DNA from: Paenibacillus sp. V4I7
GTDB lineage: Bacteria > Bacillota > Bacilli > Paenibacillales > NBRC-103111
Assembly: GCF_030817275.1 (NCBI RefSeq)
Contig: NZ_JAUSZD010000002.1
Span: 1-64,000, forward strand
DNA length: 64,000 bases
Direction: 5' to 3'
Within the stretch, counting starts at the first letter, position 1, and the number at the start of each line of letters is the position of its first letter. The position numbers and the translations under genes are program-made. Shown here piece by piece: positions 33,035 through 44,036 of the stretch. The notes under the pieces were generated by a model, which worked only from the letters and a program-made list of their open reading frames with translations, ran no database searches and had not been told where the DNA came from.

Positions 33035-34780
33035 ATGAATGTTCAAACTGAACCAAAGAGGTCAAAAGAAGAATTAATTGAGAAGCTTATGAAGCCGGAC
33101 CTGATTACAGGCTCCGAAATTCTGCTAAGAAGCTTATTGCTGGAGGGTGTGGACTGCGTCTTTGGATATCCGGGCGGCGCTGTTTTGTACATCTACGATG
33201 CGATGCATGGTTTTGATGATTTTAACCACTTATTGACTAGACATGAGCAAGGCGCCATTCACGCAGCTGATGGATACGCACGTTCCACAGGTAAAGTTGG
33301 CGTATGTATCGCAACTTCCGGACCGGGGGCAACGAACCTCGTCACAGGAATTGCTACAGCATATATGGATTCCGTTCCGTTAGTCGTCATTACAGGAAAC
33401 GTGGCTACAAACTTCATTGGTACGGATGCTTTCCAAGAGGCTGATATTACCGGTATTACAATGCCGATTACGAAGCACAGCTACTTGGTTAGAGACGTAA
33501 ACGATCTACCACGCATCATTCATGAAGCGTTCCATATTGCGAACTCAGGTCGTAAAGGTCCGGTTCTCATTGACATACCAAAGGATGTCTCCGCTCATAA
33601 AGCGATATTTAAACCCGTGTCGGATGTAAGCATCCGCGGTTATAACCCAACGGTGCAACCGAACAAACTGCAAGTGGATAAGCTGATCAAAGCTATCGAA
33701 GAAGCAGAACGTCCAGTCATTATTGCAGGCGGCGGTGTTGTATACGCAGACGCATCCAATGAATTAATCGAGTTTGTTAATAAAACACAGATTCCGGTTG
33801 CAACGACCTTGCTCGGATTAAGCGGCTTCCCAAGCGCGCATGAGCTATGGCTCGGAATGCCTGGGATGCACGGGACGTTTACAGCGAACACAGCCATTCA
33901 GAATGCGGATCTTTTGATTTCTATCGGTTCCCGATTCGATGACCGCGTAACGATGAATTTGAACGGTTTTGCTCCAAAAGTGAAGAAAATCGCTCACATT
34001 GACGTTGATCCTGCAGAAATCGGCAAGAACGTGAAGACCGATATCCCATGTGTTGGCGATGTGAAAGCTGTTCTGGAATATGCGAACACCAAAGCAAAGC
34101 CTGCGAAGAGCGGAGCGTGGATTGCTGAGCTTCAGGAAAGCAAAGAGAAGTTCCCTCTGAAATACGGCAATACCGAGACGGAATTGAAACCACAATTCGT
34201 TATCGAAATGATTAGTGAGACGACGAAAGGCGAAGCGATCATAACGACAGACGTTGGACAGCATCAGATGTGGGCTGCTCAATTCTATCGCTTCAAAAAC
34301 CCGCGTTCCTTGGTTACATCCGGTGGTCTTGGCACGATGGGCTTCGGATTCCCATCAGCGATTGGTGCTCAAATGGGTAACCCGGATAAACTCGTTGTAT
34401 CCATTAATGGTGACGGCGGCGTTCAAATGTGTGCGCAAGAGCTTGCGATCTGTGCGATTAACAACATTCCGGTGAAGGTTGTTATTATTAACAACCAAGT
34501 GCTTGGCATGGTTCGTCAATGGCAGGAGATCATTTATGATAACCGCTATAGCCACATTGACCTGGCTGGCAGCCCTGATTTCGTGAAACTGGCAGAAGCT
34601 TACGGCGTAAAAGGCTTGCGTGCCACGACGAAAGAAGAAGCAAGAAGAGCATGGCAGGAAGCACTCGATACACCGGGTCCTGTCGTTATTGATTTCGTCG
34701 TGCCAAAAGGAGAGAATGTGTTCCCAATGGTTAAAGCAGGCGATACAATTAGTGACATGTTAATGGGGGATTCGGAATGA
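33035..34780 (+). CDS. ilvB: Acetolactate synthase, large subunit
   Basis: ATG 33035 is preferred: AGGAGG lies 6 bases upstream, whereas the longer form from 32996 has none. The 581-residue product is a ThDP enzyme: TGSEILLRSLLLEGVDCVFG and the FGYPGG loop, the catalytic Glu in LTRHEQGAIHAADGYAR, the FAD domain (IIAGGGVVYAD) and the ThDP motif SINGDGGVQMCAQELAICAI. It forms acetolactate or acetohydroxybutyrate for Val, Leu and Ile. Translation is coupled to ilvN by a 4-base overlap. Confidence 0.96.
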   Translation: MNVQTEPKRSKEELIEKLMKPDLITGSEILLRSLLLEGVDCVFGYPGGAVLYIYDAMHGFDDFNHLLTRHEQGAIHAADGYARSTGKVGVCIATSGPGATNLVTGIATAYMDSVPLVVITGNVATNFIGTDAFQEADITGITMPITKHSYLVRDVNDLPRIIHEAFHIANSGRKGPVLIDIPKDVSAHKAIFKPVSDVSIRGYNPTVQPNKLQVDKLIKAIEEAERPVIIAGGGVVYADASNELIEFVNKTQIPVATTLLGLSGFPSAHELWLGMPGMHGTFTANTAIQNADLLISIGSRFDDRVTMNLNGFAPKVKKIAHIDVDPAEIGKNVKTDIPCVGDVKAVLEYANTKAKPAKSGAWIAELQESKEKFPLKYGNTETELKPQFVIEMISETTKGEAIITTDVGQHQMWAAQFYRFKNPRSLVTSGGLGTMGFGFPSAIGAQMGNPDKLVVSINGDGGVQMCAQELAICAINNIPVKVVIINNQVLGMVRQWQEIIYDNRYSHIDLAGSPDFVKLAEAYGVKGLRATTKEEARRAWQEALDTPGPVVIDFVVPKGENVFPMVKAGDTISDMLMGDSE

Positions 34781-35265
34781 CAACAAAACATACAGTTTCC
34801 GTACTCGTAAACAATCAGCCTGGTGTCCTGCAGCGTGTATCCGGTTTGTTCGGACGCAGAGGCTTCAATATTGAAAGCATCACCGTAGGGGAGTCCGAAG
34901 AACTCGGACTTTCCCGAATGGTTATCGTTACCACAGGGGACGACAACACGCTTGAGCAAATTTCCAAGCAATTGTACAAGTTGATTGATGTTATTAAAGT
35001 CATCGACCTAAGCTCGAATCCAATGGTTGCCAGAGAACTGGCACTCATTAAAGTAAATGCAGAACCGATTATGCGTCCGGAAATACTCGGTATTGTAGAG
35101 ACATTCCGCGCCGCAGTTGTAGATATTGGGCCAGCCTCAATTATCGTGCAAGTTGTTGGAGATTCAGATAAAATAGATGCTATGGTCGAATTACTTCGTC
35201 CTTATGGCATCCGTGAGCTTTCCCGCACGGGAGTCACAGCGATGATTCGCGGTTCAGTTAAATAA
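34777..35265 (+). CDS. ilvN: Acetolactate synthase, small regulatory subunit
   Basis: The 162-residue product has an N-terminal ACT domain (HTVSVLVNNQPGVLQRVSGL, then FNIESITVGESEELGLSRM) and a C-terminal half (LIKVNAEPIMRPEILGIVET) as in IlvN/IlvH. It binds valine for feedback inhibition and activates the large subunit. Overlap ATGA with ilvB gives translational coupling. Confidence 0.96.
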   Translation: MTTKHTVSVLVNNQPGVLQRVSGLFGRRGFNIESITVGESEELGLSRMVIVTTGDDNTLEQISKQLYKLIDVIKVIDLSSNPMVARELALIKVNAEPIMRPEILGIVETFRAAVVDIGPASIIVQVVGDSDKIDAMVELLRPYGIRELSRTGVTAMIRGSVK

Positions 35266-35299
35266 GTAATAAGGCAGTTTGGGTAAAGAGGTAAAGCCT

Positions 35300-35372
35300 C
35301 CTTGAGTGGGGCTTTCAGCGGTGTACTCTTTAGCGCTTGAAAAGGGTAAATCGTTGAAACACCCACTCAAGG
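35300..35372 (+). other. Long-range inverted repeat in the ilvN-ilvC spacer
   Basis: Arms of 11 bases, 35300-35310 and 35362-35372 (CCTTGAGTGGG/CCCACTCAAGG), enclose 51 bases with minor internal pairing. There is no T-run, so it is probably an mRNA structure affecting stability, processing or ilvC translation. Confidence 0.55.
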
Positions 35373-35377
35373 GGTAG

Positions 35378-36409
<1,032 letters not shown>

Positions 36410-36439
36410 TTATAAGTACTAATTTATAGCAATACCTTC

Positions 36440-36481
36440 CACAGGGAGTGATTGAGGAGAATTTCCCAATCACTCCCTGTG
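36440..36481 (+). terminator. Perfect 15-bp hairpin after ilvC
   Basis: Stem 36440-36454 / 36467-36481, perfect, with no T-run after it. It may mark a processed or stabilised 3' end of ilvBNC mRNA. Confidence 0.5.
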
Positions 36482-36587
36482 AATACTATAAAGACGAGTA
36501 AAAATTTATATCTAAATCTTTAAATCCTTCTTCGAAATGCCCAGTGGAGGGCTCAGTGTTTGTCGGAGAAGCGTAGCGTTCGTATTT

Positions 36588-36638
36588 AAAAACGTGTCCC
36601 TACCTTTTGTTTATTCAGATGAGGGGGACACGTTTTTC
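36588..36638 (+). terminator. Terminator-like hairpin between ilvC and leuA
   Basis: Arms AAAAACGTGTCCC (36588-36600) and GGGGGACACGTTTTT (36623-36637) form a symmetric hairpin with A-run and T-run. Gap 36410-36730 otherwise shows no gene. It lies 93 bases before leuA, so full readthrough into leuA is not assured. Confidence 0.65.
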
Positions 36639-36730
36639 AAGAAACGATCGGAGACAAATGCTGAAGAACGGAACGGTCAGCAGTTAGAATTAGGTTTAAT
36701 CAATTTAATAGAAATCTCTTAGGAGGTGAC

Positions 36731-38281
36731 ATGGTGCGCAAAATCTACATCTTTGATACAACGCTTAGAGACGGAGAGCAATCACCAGGTGTGAACCTGA
36801 ACACGCAGGAGAAAGTCGAGATCGCGCTGCAGCTAGAGAAGCTTGGCGTTGATCGTATGGAGGCTGGTTTCCCAGCTGCATCGCCTGGTGACTTAGCCGG
36901 CGTGAATGCCGTAGCTAGAGCCGTCAAGAATGCCTCTGTCATCGGTTTGTCCCGTTCGAGGGAGAATGATATCGAGGCTGTCCGTGAAGCGCTCCAGGGC
37001 GCTCAGGACCCGTGTATTCATCTATTCCTAGCGACGTCCCCGATTCATCGGCAGCATAAGCTGCGGATGGAGAAGCATCAAGTGCTGGAAACAGCCGAAG
37101 CAGCGATTAAATATGCGAAGAAGTATTTCAGCAAAATCGAGTTTTCACTCGAAGATGCAGGGCGTACTGAGCTGGATTTCATCGCGGAAGTAACAGCAAT
37201 GGCTATTCGCGCTGGCGCTTCCGTCGTGAATATTCCGGATACAGTCGGCTTTATGACACCGTACGACTACGGCAATATTTTCAAAATGCTGAAGGAGACC
37301 GTGCCAGGCATTGAGAAGATTCAACTGAGCGCGCACTGCCATGACGACCTCGGAATGGCTACGGCTAACGCGCTAGCTGCTGTACTAAATGGTGCTGATC
37401 AAATCGAAGGCACCATCAACGGGATCGGCGAGCGAGCAGGCAACACCTCGATCGAGGAAGTTGTGATGGCGCTCGAGACGCGCCAGGACTTCTACCAAGC
37501 GAAAACTTCGCTTGTGCTGAAAGAGATTTATCGCACCAGCCGTTTGGTCAGCAAGCTGACCGGCATGGTGGTGCCAGGCAATAAGGCGATCGTCGGGGCT
37601 AACGCGTTCGCCCATGAGTCCGGCATCCATCAGGATGGGATGCTCAAAGAAAAAACGACGTACGAGATTATTTCCCCTGAGACCATCGGGGTCAAGGAAA
37701 GTAAGCTCGTGATGGGTAAACACTCCGGACGCCATGCGTTCCGTGAGAAGCTCATTGATCTTGGGTATGACCTCGGAGACGAGCAAGTGAATACGGCTTT
37801 CGCCAAGTTCAAAGATTTGGCAGATCGCAAGAAGCAGGTTGAAGACGAAGATATCCGTGCACTGATCGAAGAGAAACTGATCGAGACGCCGGAAATTTTT
37901 GCGCTAGGCACGCTTCAGGTTGCTTATGGCAACCAGATGACACCAACGGCAACGGTTCATGTTCGCTTCCAGGACGGCACCGAAGTGGCGGAAAGCGCAG
38001 TCGGGAACGGCTCGGTTGATGCGATATATAATGCGATTGATAAAGCAACGAAGGAAGATGTCGAACTTGACGACTACTCCATCAAATCCGTATCCCACGG
38101 AAAAGATGCATTAGGCGAAGTTCACGTTGTTCTTAAACAGAACGATGTATCCGTTCAAGGCCGCGGTATTTCTACGGATATTCTGGAAGCAAGCGCCAAA
38201 GCGTATTTGGACGCTGTGAACAGGCTCATTGAAAAACGCAAAACCCCAACAAGCAACAGAAGCAACGTCACGTTGATTTAA
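36731..38281 (+). CDS. leuA: 2-isopropylmalate synthase
   Basis: The 516-residue product has the DRE-TIM signature [40 protein letters not shown] with the metal His pair, and [18 protein letters not shown], followed by the C-terminal allosteric LeuA dimer domain ([20 protein letters not shown]). It condenses acetyl-CoA with ketoisovalerate. GGAGGTGAC precedes the ATG; a GTG 3 bases later has a better spacing and cannot be excluded. Leu feedback is expected. Confidence 0.96.
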   Translation: MVRKIYIFDTTLRDGEQSPGVNLNTQEKVEIALQLEKLGVDRMEAGFPAASPGDLAGVNAVARAVKNASVIGLSRSRENDIEAVREALQGAQDPCIHLFLATSPIHRQHKLRMEKHQVLETAEAAIKYAKKYFSKIEFSLEDAGRTELDFIAEVTAMAIRAGASVVNIPDTVGFMTPYDYGNIFKMLKETVPGIEKIQLSAHCHDDLGMATANALAAVLNGADQIEGTINGIGERAGNTSIEEVVMALETRQDFYQAKTSLVLKEIYRTSRLVSKLTGMVVPGNKAIVGANAFAHESGIHQDGMLKEKTTYEIISPETIGVKESKLVMGKHSGRHAFREKLIDLGYDLGDEQVNTAFAKFKDLADRKKQVEDEDIRALIEEKLIETPEIFALGTLQVAYGNQMTPTATVHVRFQDGTEVAESAVGNGSVDAIYNAIDKATKEDVELDDYSIKSVSHGKDALGEVHVVLKQNDVSVQGRGISTDILEASAKAYLDAVNRLIEKRKTPTSNRSNVTLI

Positions 38282-38310
38282 GAACCTTGAGTCCACGGCA
38301 CCACCCAGAT

Positions 38311-38350
38311 AAGCACCTCACCTCCAAGCATCGCGAGGAGGGGTGCTTTC
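38311..38350 (+). terminator. Terminator-like hairpin after leuA
   Basis: Arms 38312-38324 and 38335-38347 pair with one mismatch; the trailing CTTTC is a weak T-run. Confidence 0.5.
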
Positions 38351-38377
38351 TACAAATGCGAAAGGATGCGTCCATTT

Positions 38378-39574
38378 ATGAAATATCGATTTTCTAAATC
38401 GCTTGAAGGTTTCTCATCCTCGGCGGTAAGAGAAATTCTCAAGCTGACACAAGGCAGTTCGATTATTTCTTTTGCCGGCGGATTGCCTGCTGAAGAGTTT
38501 TTTCCTTTGGACGCGGTTGCTGATGCGTTTCAAAGAGTGATCGGCGGCGGGAAGTCAGCGCTGCAATATGGTTTGACCGAGGGCTACAAGCCACTTCGTG
38601 AATCCTTATGCAAACGGATGGCTGCTAAGAATATGCAAGTAACACCTGATGAGATGCTGCTGACGACGGGTTCTCAGCAAGCGATTGATCTTCTTACGCG
38701 TGTTTATATTGATGAAGGCGATGTCATTCTTGTTGAAAGCCCAACGTATTTGGCGGCGATTCAAGTATTTCAAGCCAAAGGCGCTAAGATTTATTCGGTT
38801 GATAGCGATAATAACGGTATGATTCTTGAAGATCTATCGGCCAAAATTGCGAAGCACAATCCGAAGATGGTTTATGTCATTCCGACCTTCTCCAACCCGG
38901 CAGGCCGTGCATGGAGCTTGGAACGCCGTCAAGGCTTACTGGATATTTGCCGCGGCGCGGAAGTGCTTATTCTGGAAGATGATCCGTATGGAGAAATCCA
39001 ATTTGACGAAAGCGAAACCTACCCATCCATCTTCTCTTTGGGAGGGAAAGCCGAAGGAGGGAATGTTGTTTACACCAGCACCTTCTCCAAAACCGTCGCG
39101 CCTGCCTTCCGAGCAGGATGGGTAATGGGCGACGAAACCATTATTCGCCAAATTGCCCGTTTTAAGCAATCTGCGGATCTGCACTCCAGCACGATTGATC
39201 AGCAAACGCTGTATCATTTGCTTGAGCACTTTGATCTCGACGCACATATCTCCTTAATTCGTGAGCAATATCTGGATCGGATGAAATTCATGTCAGGCCT
39301 ATTGAAAGATTTAAACTGGCCTGGACTGAAGTGGGAAGAACCGAAGGGCGGCATGTTCATCTGGGTGGAGCTGCCAGCGCATATTCGTGCAGAGGATCTG
39401 CTGAAAATCGCGGTAAAAGAAGGCGTAGCCTTTGTTCCAGGATCCACATTTTACGCCGAAAATCCACAATACAACACGATGCGCCTGAATTACACACATA
39501 CGGATCGTGCGAACACGATTCTCGGTATGCAGAAATTAGCTAAGGCTATGGAATCATATCTACAAAATGCATAG
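38378..39574 (+). CDS. PLP-dependent class I/II aminotransferase
   Basis: ATG 38378 with AAAGGA 11 bases upstream is preferred to ATG 38366, which abuts that site. The 398-residue product has the fold I pattern SIISFAGGLPAEEFFPLDAV, VYVIPTFSNPAGRAW, EDDPYGEI and the PLP Lys238 in TFSKTVAPAFRAGWV. This is the 2-aminoadipate/aromatic-type group (LysN/MocR-catalytic-like). Its position after leuA suggests branched-chain or related keto acids, but IlvE-like fold IV enzymes usually do that, so the substrate is open. Confidence 0.9.
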   Translation: MKYRFSKSLEGFSSSAVREILKLTQGSSIISFAGGLPAEEFFPLDAVADAFQRVIGGGKSALQYGLTEGYKPLRESLCKRMAAKNMQVTPDEMLLTTGSQQAIDLLTRVYIDEGDVILVESPTYLAAIQVFQAKGAKIYSVDSDNNGMILEDLSAKIAKHNPKMVYVIPTFSNPAGRAWSLERRQGLLDICRGAEVLILEDDPYGEIQFDESETYPSIFSLGGKAEGGNVVYTSTFSKTVAPAFRAGWVMGDETIIRQIARFKQSADLHSSTIDQQTLYHLLEHFDLDAHISLIREQYLDRMKFMSGLLKDLNWPGLKWEEPKGGMFIWVELPAHIRAEDLLKIAVKEGVAFVPGSTFYAENPQYNTMRLNYTHTDRANTILGMQKLAKAMESYLQNA

Positions 39575-39582
39575 AAGATAGC

Positions 39583-39637
39583 GCACCCTCATGCAAATTG
39601 GTCGTCCAAGACCATCAGCATGAGGGTGCTTTTTTTG
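39583..39637 (+). terminator. Terminator of the aminotransferase gene
   Basis: Arms GCACCCTCATGC (39583-39594) and GCATGAGGGTGC (39618-39629), seven T after. Confidence 0.9.
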
Positions 39638-39904
39638 AGTGCCATATTGGAAATACAGAATAGAAAGAGCCGCCTAACCCCAGGATCTTCAACTGGTATT
39701 TGGCGGCTTATCTTATTTGTTTAACAAGTATGGAAGGTAATGTTGTTGTATAAAATGCAAGATTTTATTTAGGTTTTTCCTATAATTTGTTAAATGTTGT
39801 ATCACATCACACGCCACAGGATAGAGCTTCTTAGAGTGGCACCACAGGAGTTCCATAGAAGTAGTAGCACAGAGTAGAGTTCCATAGAAGTGGCACCTAC
39901 CAGC
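39638..39904. other. Gap with a second hairpin and direct repeats
   Basis: No gene. A GC hairpin at 39668-39708 (AGCCGCC/GGCGGCT) could end the minus-strand mannosidase transcript. A near-copy of the GTTGTA-N5-TRCAAC palindrome is at 39745-39761. GAGTTCCATAGAAGT occurs twice, at 39848-39862 and 39877-39891, 29 bases apart. Confidence 0.5.
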
Positions 39905-42427
39905 CTACAAGTTCATTGCACTCACGTTCAGCTCTTTCAATGATACTTTACTTCCAGCGGAATCACTAATGTGCACGGTGACTTGTTCACCAGCCAGCAA
40001 GTCGAAGAAATTATCGCTGAAGCGGATATTTCCTTGTGGTAGATCGATCTTCACCATTCGCGCGTGGGCACCGTTTGCAGTGATTTGAACGGTTTGAGCA
40101 GCTTCATCCACATTCACACTTAACGTGGTAGTAGGGAGCTTGAGATCCTTTTGGTCGCGCAGGTAGATTAGGTTATCCGGTGCCCCCCAGTCGGTTGTGC
40201 TAAGCTTCACAACGACCTGATTCGGCGAAGCGCCCTGCAAAATATTCGTTTCATCCAAGCTTCCAAGAAGCAATGCTGCATTCGGCCTCACCTGAGCATC
40301 GAAAGCATGGCTGAACAGCAGCTCACCTGAGAAGTTAAACACAGACAGCAATACTTGCCCTTGCAGAGAGCTCAGCGTATCGTTCACTGCCCAGACATGC
40401 AGCGGCTGGCCCGGTTCATGATCGATGGAAAGCAGCAGCGGATGATAGAACTTTTTCGCATAGTAAAAGGATGCTTTCGGAAGCAGTTCATAGTCGATCA
40501 GTGACCAACTGGTTCCTGGCCAGCTATCATTGAGCTGCCAAACGAGCGATCCGCTTGTGCGGTGCTTATTGCGGCGATAATGCTCAATACCATACTTCAA
40601 GCCCTCGGCTTGGGTCAGCATAGAGAAGTTCATGTACTCTTCAATGTTGGCCGGAATGCCGGTATAGCCTTCCATGAGCAGGATGCCCTTCTGATGGTTC
40701 GTATCCTTATTGCGGTATGCCATCTCTACACTATTCCAGTAAAATTGGCCGTCAGGGATATTTTTCTCGAGTGTATAGCGATTGGCCGAAGCATGCATAC
40801 CGAATTCGCTGCTGAACAGGGTGAAGTCTTTTTTGTAATTTTTGAATGTGACGCCTTCGATGCTGTAATCTAACAAAGGCTTATCGCCGAATTGGCGAGG
40901 GTACACGGAGCCGTGCCACACCTGCCAGTTATGGCGGTCACCGACATCCGGATCGTTCGCGTCACTGCCGCCGAAGGGGGAAGAAGGCCAGTAAGCTCGA
41001 CTGTCGTCGAGGAGCTCAAGTGCTTCTGGAATGAGTTCATGGTAGATGACTTCACCGTAGAACGGGCATGTAATATCGCCACCGGCGGATTTCATATCAT
41101 ACAGCCAGTCGATTTCGTTGTTTCCGCACCACAAGGAAAGGGATGTATAATTCCGTAAACGCTTAATGTTATAAATGACTTCCTTGCGAACATTATCCAT
41201 AAAATCTCGGTTAAAATCAGGGAAGAGTGCATTGGCGAAGGCAAAGTCCTGCCAGACGAGCACACCGCGCTTGTCGCATTCCTCGAAAAACACATCTTTC
41301 TCATAAATACCGCCAGCCCAAATGCGCAGCATGTTCATATTCGAGTTGACGGAGAGATCAATCAGATCGCGATATCGCTGATCAGGAATGCTTCCGATGA
41401 AGTGATCGGCCGGAATCCAGTTGGCACCTTTGGCAAATATTTTGACGCCATTTAGAATAAAAGCAAACGCATGTTGACCGTGTTCATCTTTGAGTTCGAG
41501 CTCAATCGTCCTTATGCCAAATGGCTTCTTATAGAGATCGACAAGCTCTCCATCCGCATACAGAAGCACTTCTAATTCGTACAAATAAGGCTTGCCCAAG
41601 TCATGCGTCCACCATAGTTGAGGGTTCGCTACATCCATTGTAAATATGCTTGTTGTCGATCTGCCTGTTTGCTCATTTACCATCCCATGTAAGGAAGTAA
41701 CGACAAGGCCATCTTCCGCTTTTAAACGTACTTCGCACCCAAGCTCTACATTTTTTCGGAAAGCAATGACATCGACATCGAGCTTAATGGAAGCAGCAGT
41801 CTCATTAACAGCTGCCGTCCTTGCAAAGACACTATCCAGCTTAGCGAGGCGCTTACGCTCAATATAAACCTTTCCCCAGATGCCAACCGTAACCATCCGT
41901 GGGCCCCAGTCCCAGCCAAAATTCATTGCGGCTTTACGCAACCAAGGGCGCTCCTTGGTATAGGAAGACCATTGGAACAGCTCTTTATCCCGATTGTGCA
42001 AATAAAGCGGATCAAATTTGACCGCTATCGTATTTTTCCCATCGACAAGGACTCGGGTGATATCGAACGTGTGGCCCATTAGCATATTGTTGGTGGTGCC
42101 AATTTCCTTACCATTGACATAGATGGTGGCGAATGTATCGAGGCCATCAAAGGTCAACTCATGCTTCACTTCAGGTTCTTCATCCAGAGCATAATTGAAC
42201 GCGTAGCGATACCACCATTCCTTCTGCTCGATCCAGCGGCTTTTCGCGTCATTATGACCGAAATAGGGATTATCGATGAGGCCTCGCTCTATTAAAGCTG
42301 AATGCACGTCACCAGGCACTTGTGCAGTAATCCAGAATCGGTCGTCAAGTCCAGCAGCCGCTACTTCCAGCGGTCTGGCCTGCCCAACCTCGAATTGTTG
42401 AAGTCTCCATAAACCTGATAGTTCCAT
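39905..42427 (-). CDS. Beta-mannosidase (GH2)
   Basis: The 840-residue product has the GH2 order: jelly-roll sugar-binding domain (ITAQVPGDVHSALIERGLID), Ig-like domain, TIM barrel with acid/base Glu438 in LWCGNNE and nucleophile Glu541 in SSEFGM, then C-terminal beta domains. WIPADHFIGSIPDQRY and the WNFGWDWGPRM-like NFGWDWGPRM are beta-mannosidase hallmarks. It has no signal peptide, so it acts on imported oligosaccharides. It is the last gene of a unit with two-component and ABC genes. It hydrolyses beta-mannosides and supplies mannose to ManA-type metabolism. Confidence 0.93.
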   Translation of the reverse strand: MELSGLWRLQQFEVGQARPLEVAAAGLDDRFWITAQVPGDVHSALIERGLIDNPYFGHNDAKSRWIEQKEWWYRYAFNYALDEEPEVKHELTFDGLDTFATIYVNGKEIGTTNNMLMGHTFDITRVLVDGKNTIAVKFDPLYLHNRDKELFQWSSYTKERPWLRKAAMNFGWDWGPRMVTVGIWGKVYIERKRLAKLDSVFARTAAVNETAASIKLDVDVIAFRKNVELGCEVRLKAEDGLVVTSLHGMVNEQTGRSTTSIFTMDVANPQLWWTHDLGKPYLYELEVLLYADGELVDLYKKPFGIRTIELELKDEHGQHAFAFILNGVKIFAKGANWIPADHFIGSIPDQRYRDLIDLSVNSNMNMLRIWAGGIYEKDVFFEECDKRGVLVWQDFAFANALFPDFNRDFMDNVRKEVIYNIKRLRNYTSLSLWCGNNEIDWLYDMKSAGGDITCPFYGEVIYHELIPEALELLDDSRAYWPSSPFGGSDANDPDVGDRHNWQVWHGSVYPRQFGDKPLLDYSIEGVTFKNYKKDFTLFSSEFGMHASANRYTLEKNIPDGQFYWNSVEMAYRNKDTNHQKGILLMEGYTGIPANIEEYMNFSMLTQAEGLKYGIEHYRRNKHRTSGSLVWQLNDSWPGTSWSLIDYELLPKASFYYAKKFYHPLLLSIDHEPGQPLHVWAVNDTLSSLQGQVLLSVFNFSGELLFSHAFDAQVRPNAALLLGSLDETNILQGASPNQVVVKLSTTDWGAPDNLIYLRDQKDLKLPTTTLSVNVDEAAQTVQITANGAHARMVKIDLPQGNIRFSDNFFDLLAGEQVTVHISDSAGSKVSLKELNVSAMNL

Positions 42428-42455
42428 TTAATTCTCTCCCTTGGCTTCATGCACC

Positions 42456-44036
42456 TTACGGTTTCGGTATCTGTCCCAGATGCTGGGCAGCTTCTTCTCT
42501 GAACTCGCTTGGTGTTTTTCCTGTGAATTTCTTGAATACTTGACTGAAATATTTAATATCCTCAAAACCGACTACACCTGCGATTTCAGCAATTTTGGCA
42601 GGGGAAACGGTGAGGATTTCCATGGCACGGCCTATTTTCTGTCTCGTCACATAATCACCGAATGTCATACCGGCTTCTTTTTTAAATACTTCACTTAAAT
42701 GATTAGGATGCAGGTGGACGAATTTCGCCACTTGCTGCAAGCCCACGTCATTGCCTAGATTTTGCTGAATATAAGCCATGGCTTTCTGGGTATGTGTAGC
42801 TTGGCCTCCCGCAAGGCGATGGTGGTAAAGTTCCATGAGGGCAAGCAAATGCTGAAACAACACATCCTTAAGTACAGCGCCGCGGTTGATGACCAGCGGA
42901 CTGAGCTGTTCGTCGATATTTCCGGCACGGCCTGTAGCGGTTAACACGCGTTCCAGCCATCGATGGGCAGAGAGCGCGGCCGAGCGAATCATTGACTCCA
43001 ACGATTCAATCGTCATCTGGGGATCATCGAGCTCAGGCTGCATATATCTTTGAACCCAGCCTTTCAACGCAATAGAATCATCCTCGAGTAAGATAGCAGA
43101 GAGCTCTCGTTCTTCTTCATGCGTACAAACCGTTTTGCCGCCTTTGCGTAGGGCGATATCCGAGTAATGAAGTATCGATTGCTCCAATATAGGTTTATAG
43201 CTAAAGGCATAATCAGCTGTGGCATACGATTTATGCAAGTCTTCTCCCTGATGAACAAGCTCTCCGAGGGACAACCAAACTTTGCATTTCAGTAATTGTT
43301 CAATTTTGTTTAGAGCTGTGGAAGGATATATGTCGAGCTCGGCACCTTGTTCTTTGCGTGTAGCAACGACAATTCGTTGTTTATAAATCAATGTCTCACA
43401 CTTTAGGAGTTCATGAAGCATGTTATCCACAGCGAATAAAAGAAGAGACGTCGTAGAAGTTGATTCACCCCAACCTTCAGCGGCGATAACGTAAATTTGA
43501 AGCTTAATTTCACCAGCATTCTTTGGAGGAAACAAGAGAGGCAAGTACTCGGTCAGTAAGGCAGAATCAACGGCGGTGGTTTCACCTTCAATAATCCATT
43601 GTTCAAATAGACGGTTGCGAATCTCTTTATTTTTGTACTGATCTTGATTGTGATGTTTCCACTTTTCTTCGATTCTTTGCTTGACCTGCAGGACTGTCTT
43701 CATAATTTCTTCGGGACGGCTTGTTTTCAACAAATAATCACGGACCCCTTGTCGGATCGCCTGCTGCATAAAGACGAAATCATCATATCCCGAGAGAATG
43801 ATGGTTTCGATTTCAGGTATGATTTCTTTGGCCTTCTCCGCAAGCTGCAGGCCGTTCATATGCTTCATGCGAATGTCCGTCAACAAAATATGAGGATGCT
43901 CTTCCGGTAAACGCCGAAGTGCTTCTTCCGCAGAAGCTGCCGGTTGAAGAAGTTCGATGCCAATTTCTTTCCACTTGATGACTTTCGCCAAACCCGTACG
44001 AATAATGACTTCATCGTCAACGATCATGATTCTCAT
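42456..44036 (-). CDS. YesN/AraC-type response regulator
   Basis: ATG 44036 has GGAGGATTT just upstream and overlaps the kinase stop by 20 bases. The 526-residue product has a receiver domain (MRIMIVDDEVIIRTG, phospho-acceptor Asp54 in LLTDIRMKHMNG, signal Ser/Lys positions LSGYDD and LLKTSRP), a variable middle and a C-terminal AraC double HTH (KAMAYIQQNLGNDVGLQQVA, then VGFEDIKYFSQVFKKFTGKT). It is the partner of the YesM-type kinase. Probable target: the transporter and mannosidase operon. Confidence 0.92.
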   Translation of the reverse strand: MRIMIVDDEVIIRTGLAKVIKWKEIGIELLQPAASAEEALRRLPEEHPHILLTDIRMKHMNGLQLAEKAKEIIPEIETIILSGYDDFVFMQQAIRQGVRDYLLKTSRPEEIMKTVLQVKQRIEEKWKHHNQDQYKNKEIRNRLFEQWIIEGETTAVDSALLTEYLPLLFPPKNAGEIKLQIYVIAAEGWGESTSTTSLLLFAVDNMLHELLKCETLIYKQRIVVATRKEQGAELDIYPSTALNKIEQLLKCKVWLSLGELVHQGEDLHKSYATADYAFSYKPILEQSILHYSDIALRKGGKTVCTHEEERELSAILLEDDSIALKGWVQRYMQPELDDPQMTIESLESMIRSAALSAHRWLERVLTATGRAGNIDEQLSPLVINRGAVLKDVLFQHLLALMELYHHRLAGGQATHTQKAMAYIQQNLGNDVGLQQVAKFVHLHPNHLSEVFKKEAGMTFGDYVTRQKIGRAMEILTVSPAKIAEIAGVVGFEDIKYFSQVFKKFTGKTPSEFREEAAQHLGQIPKP

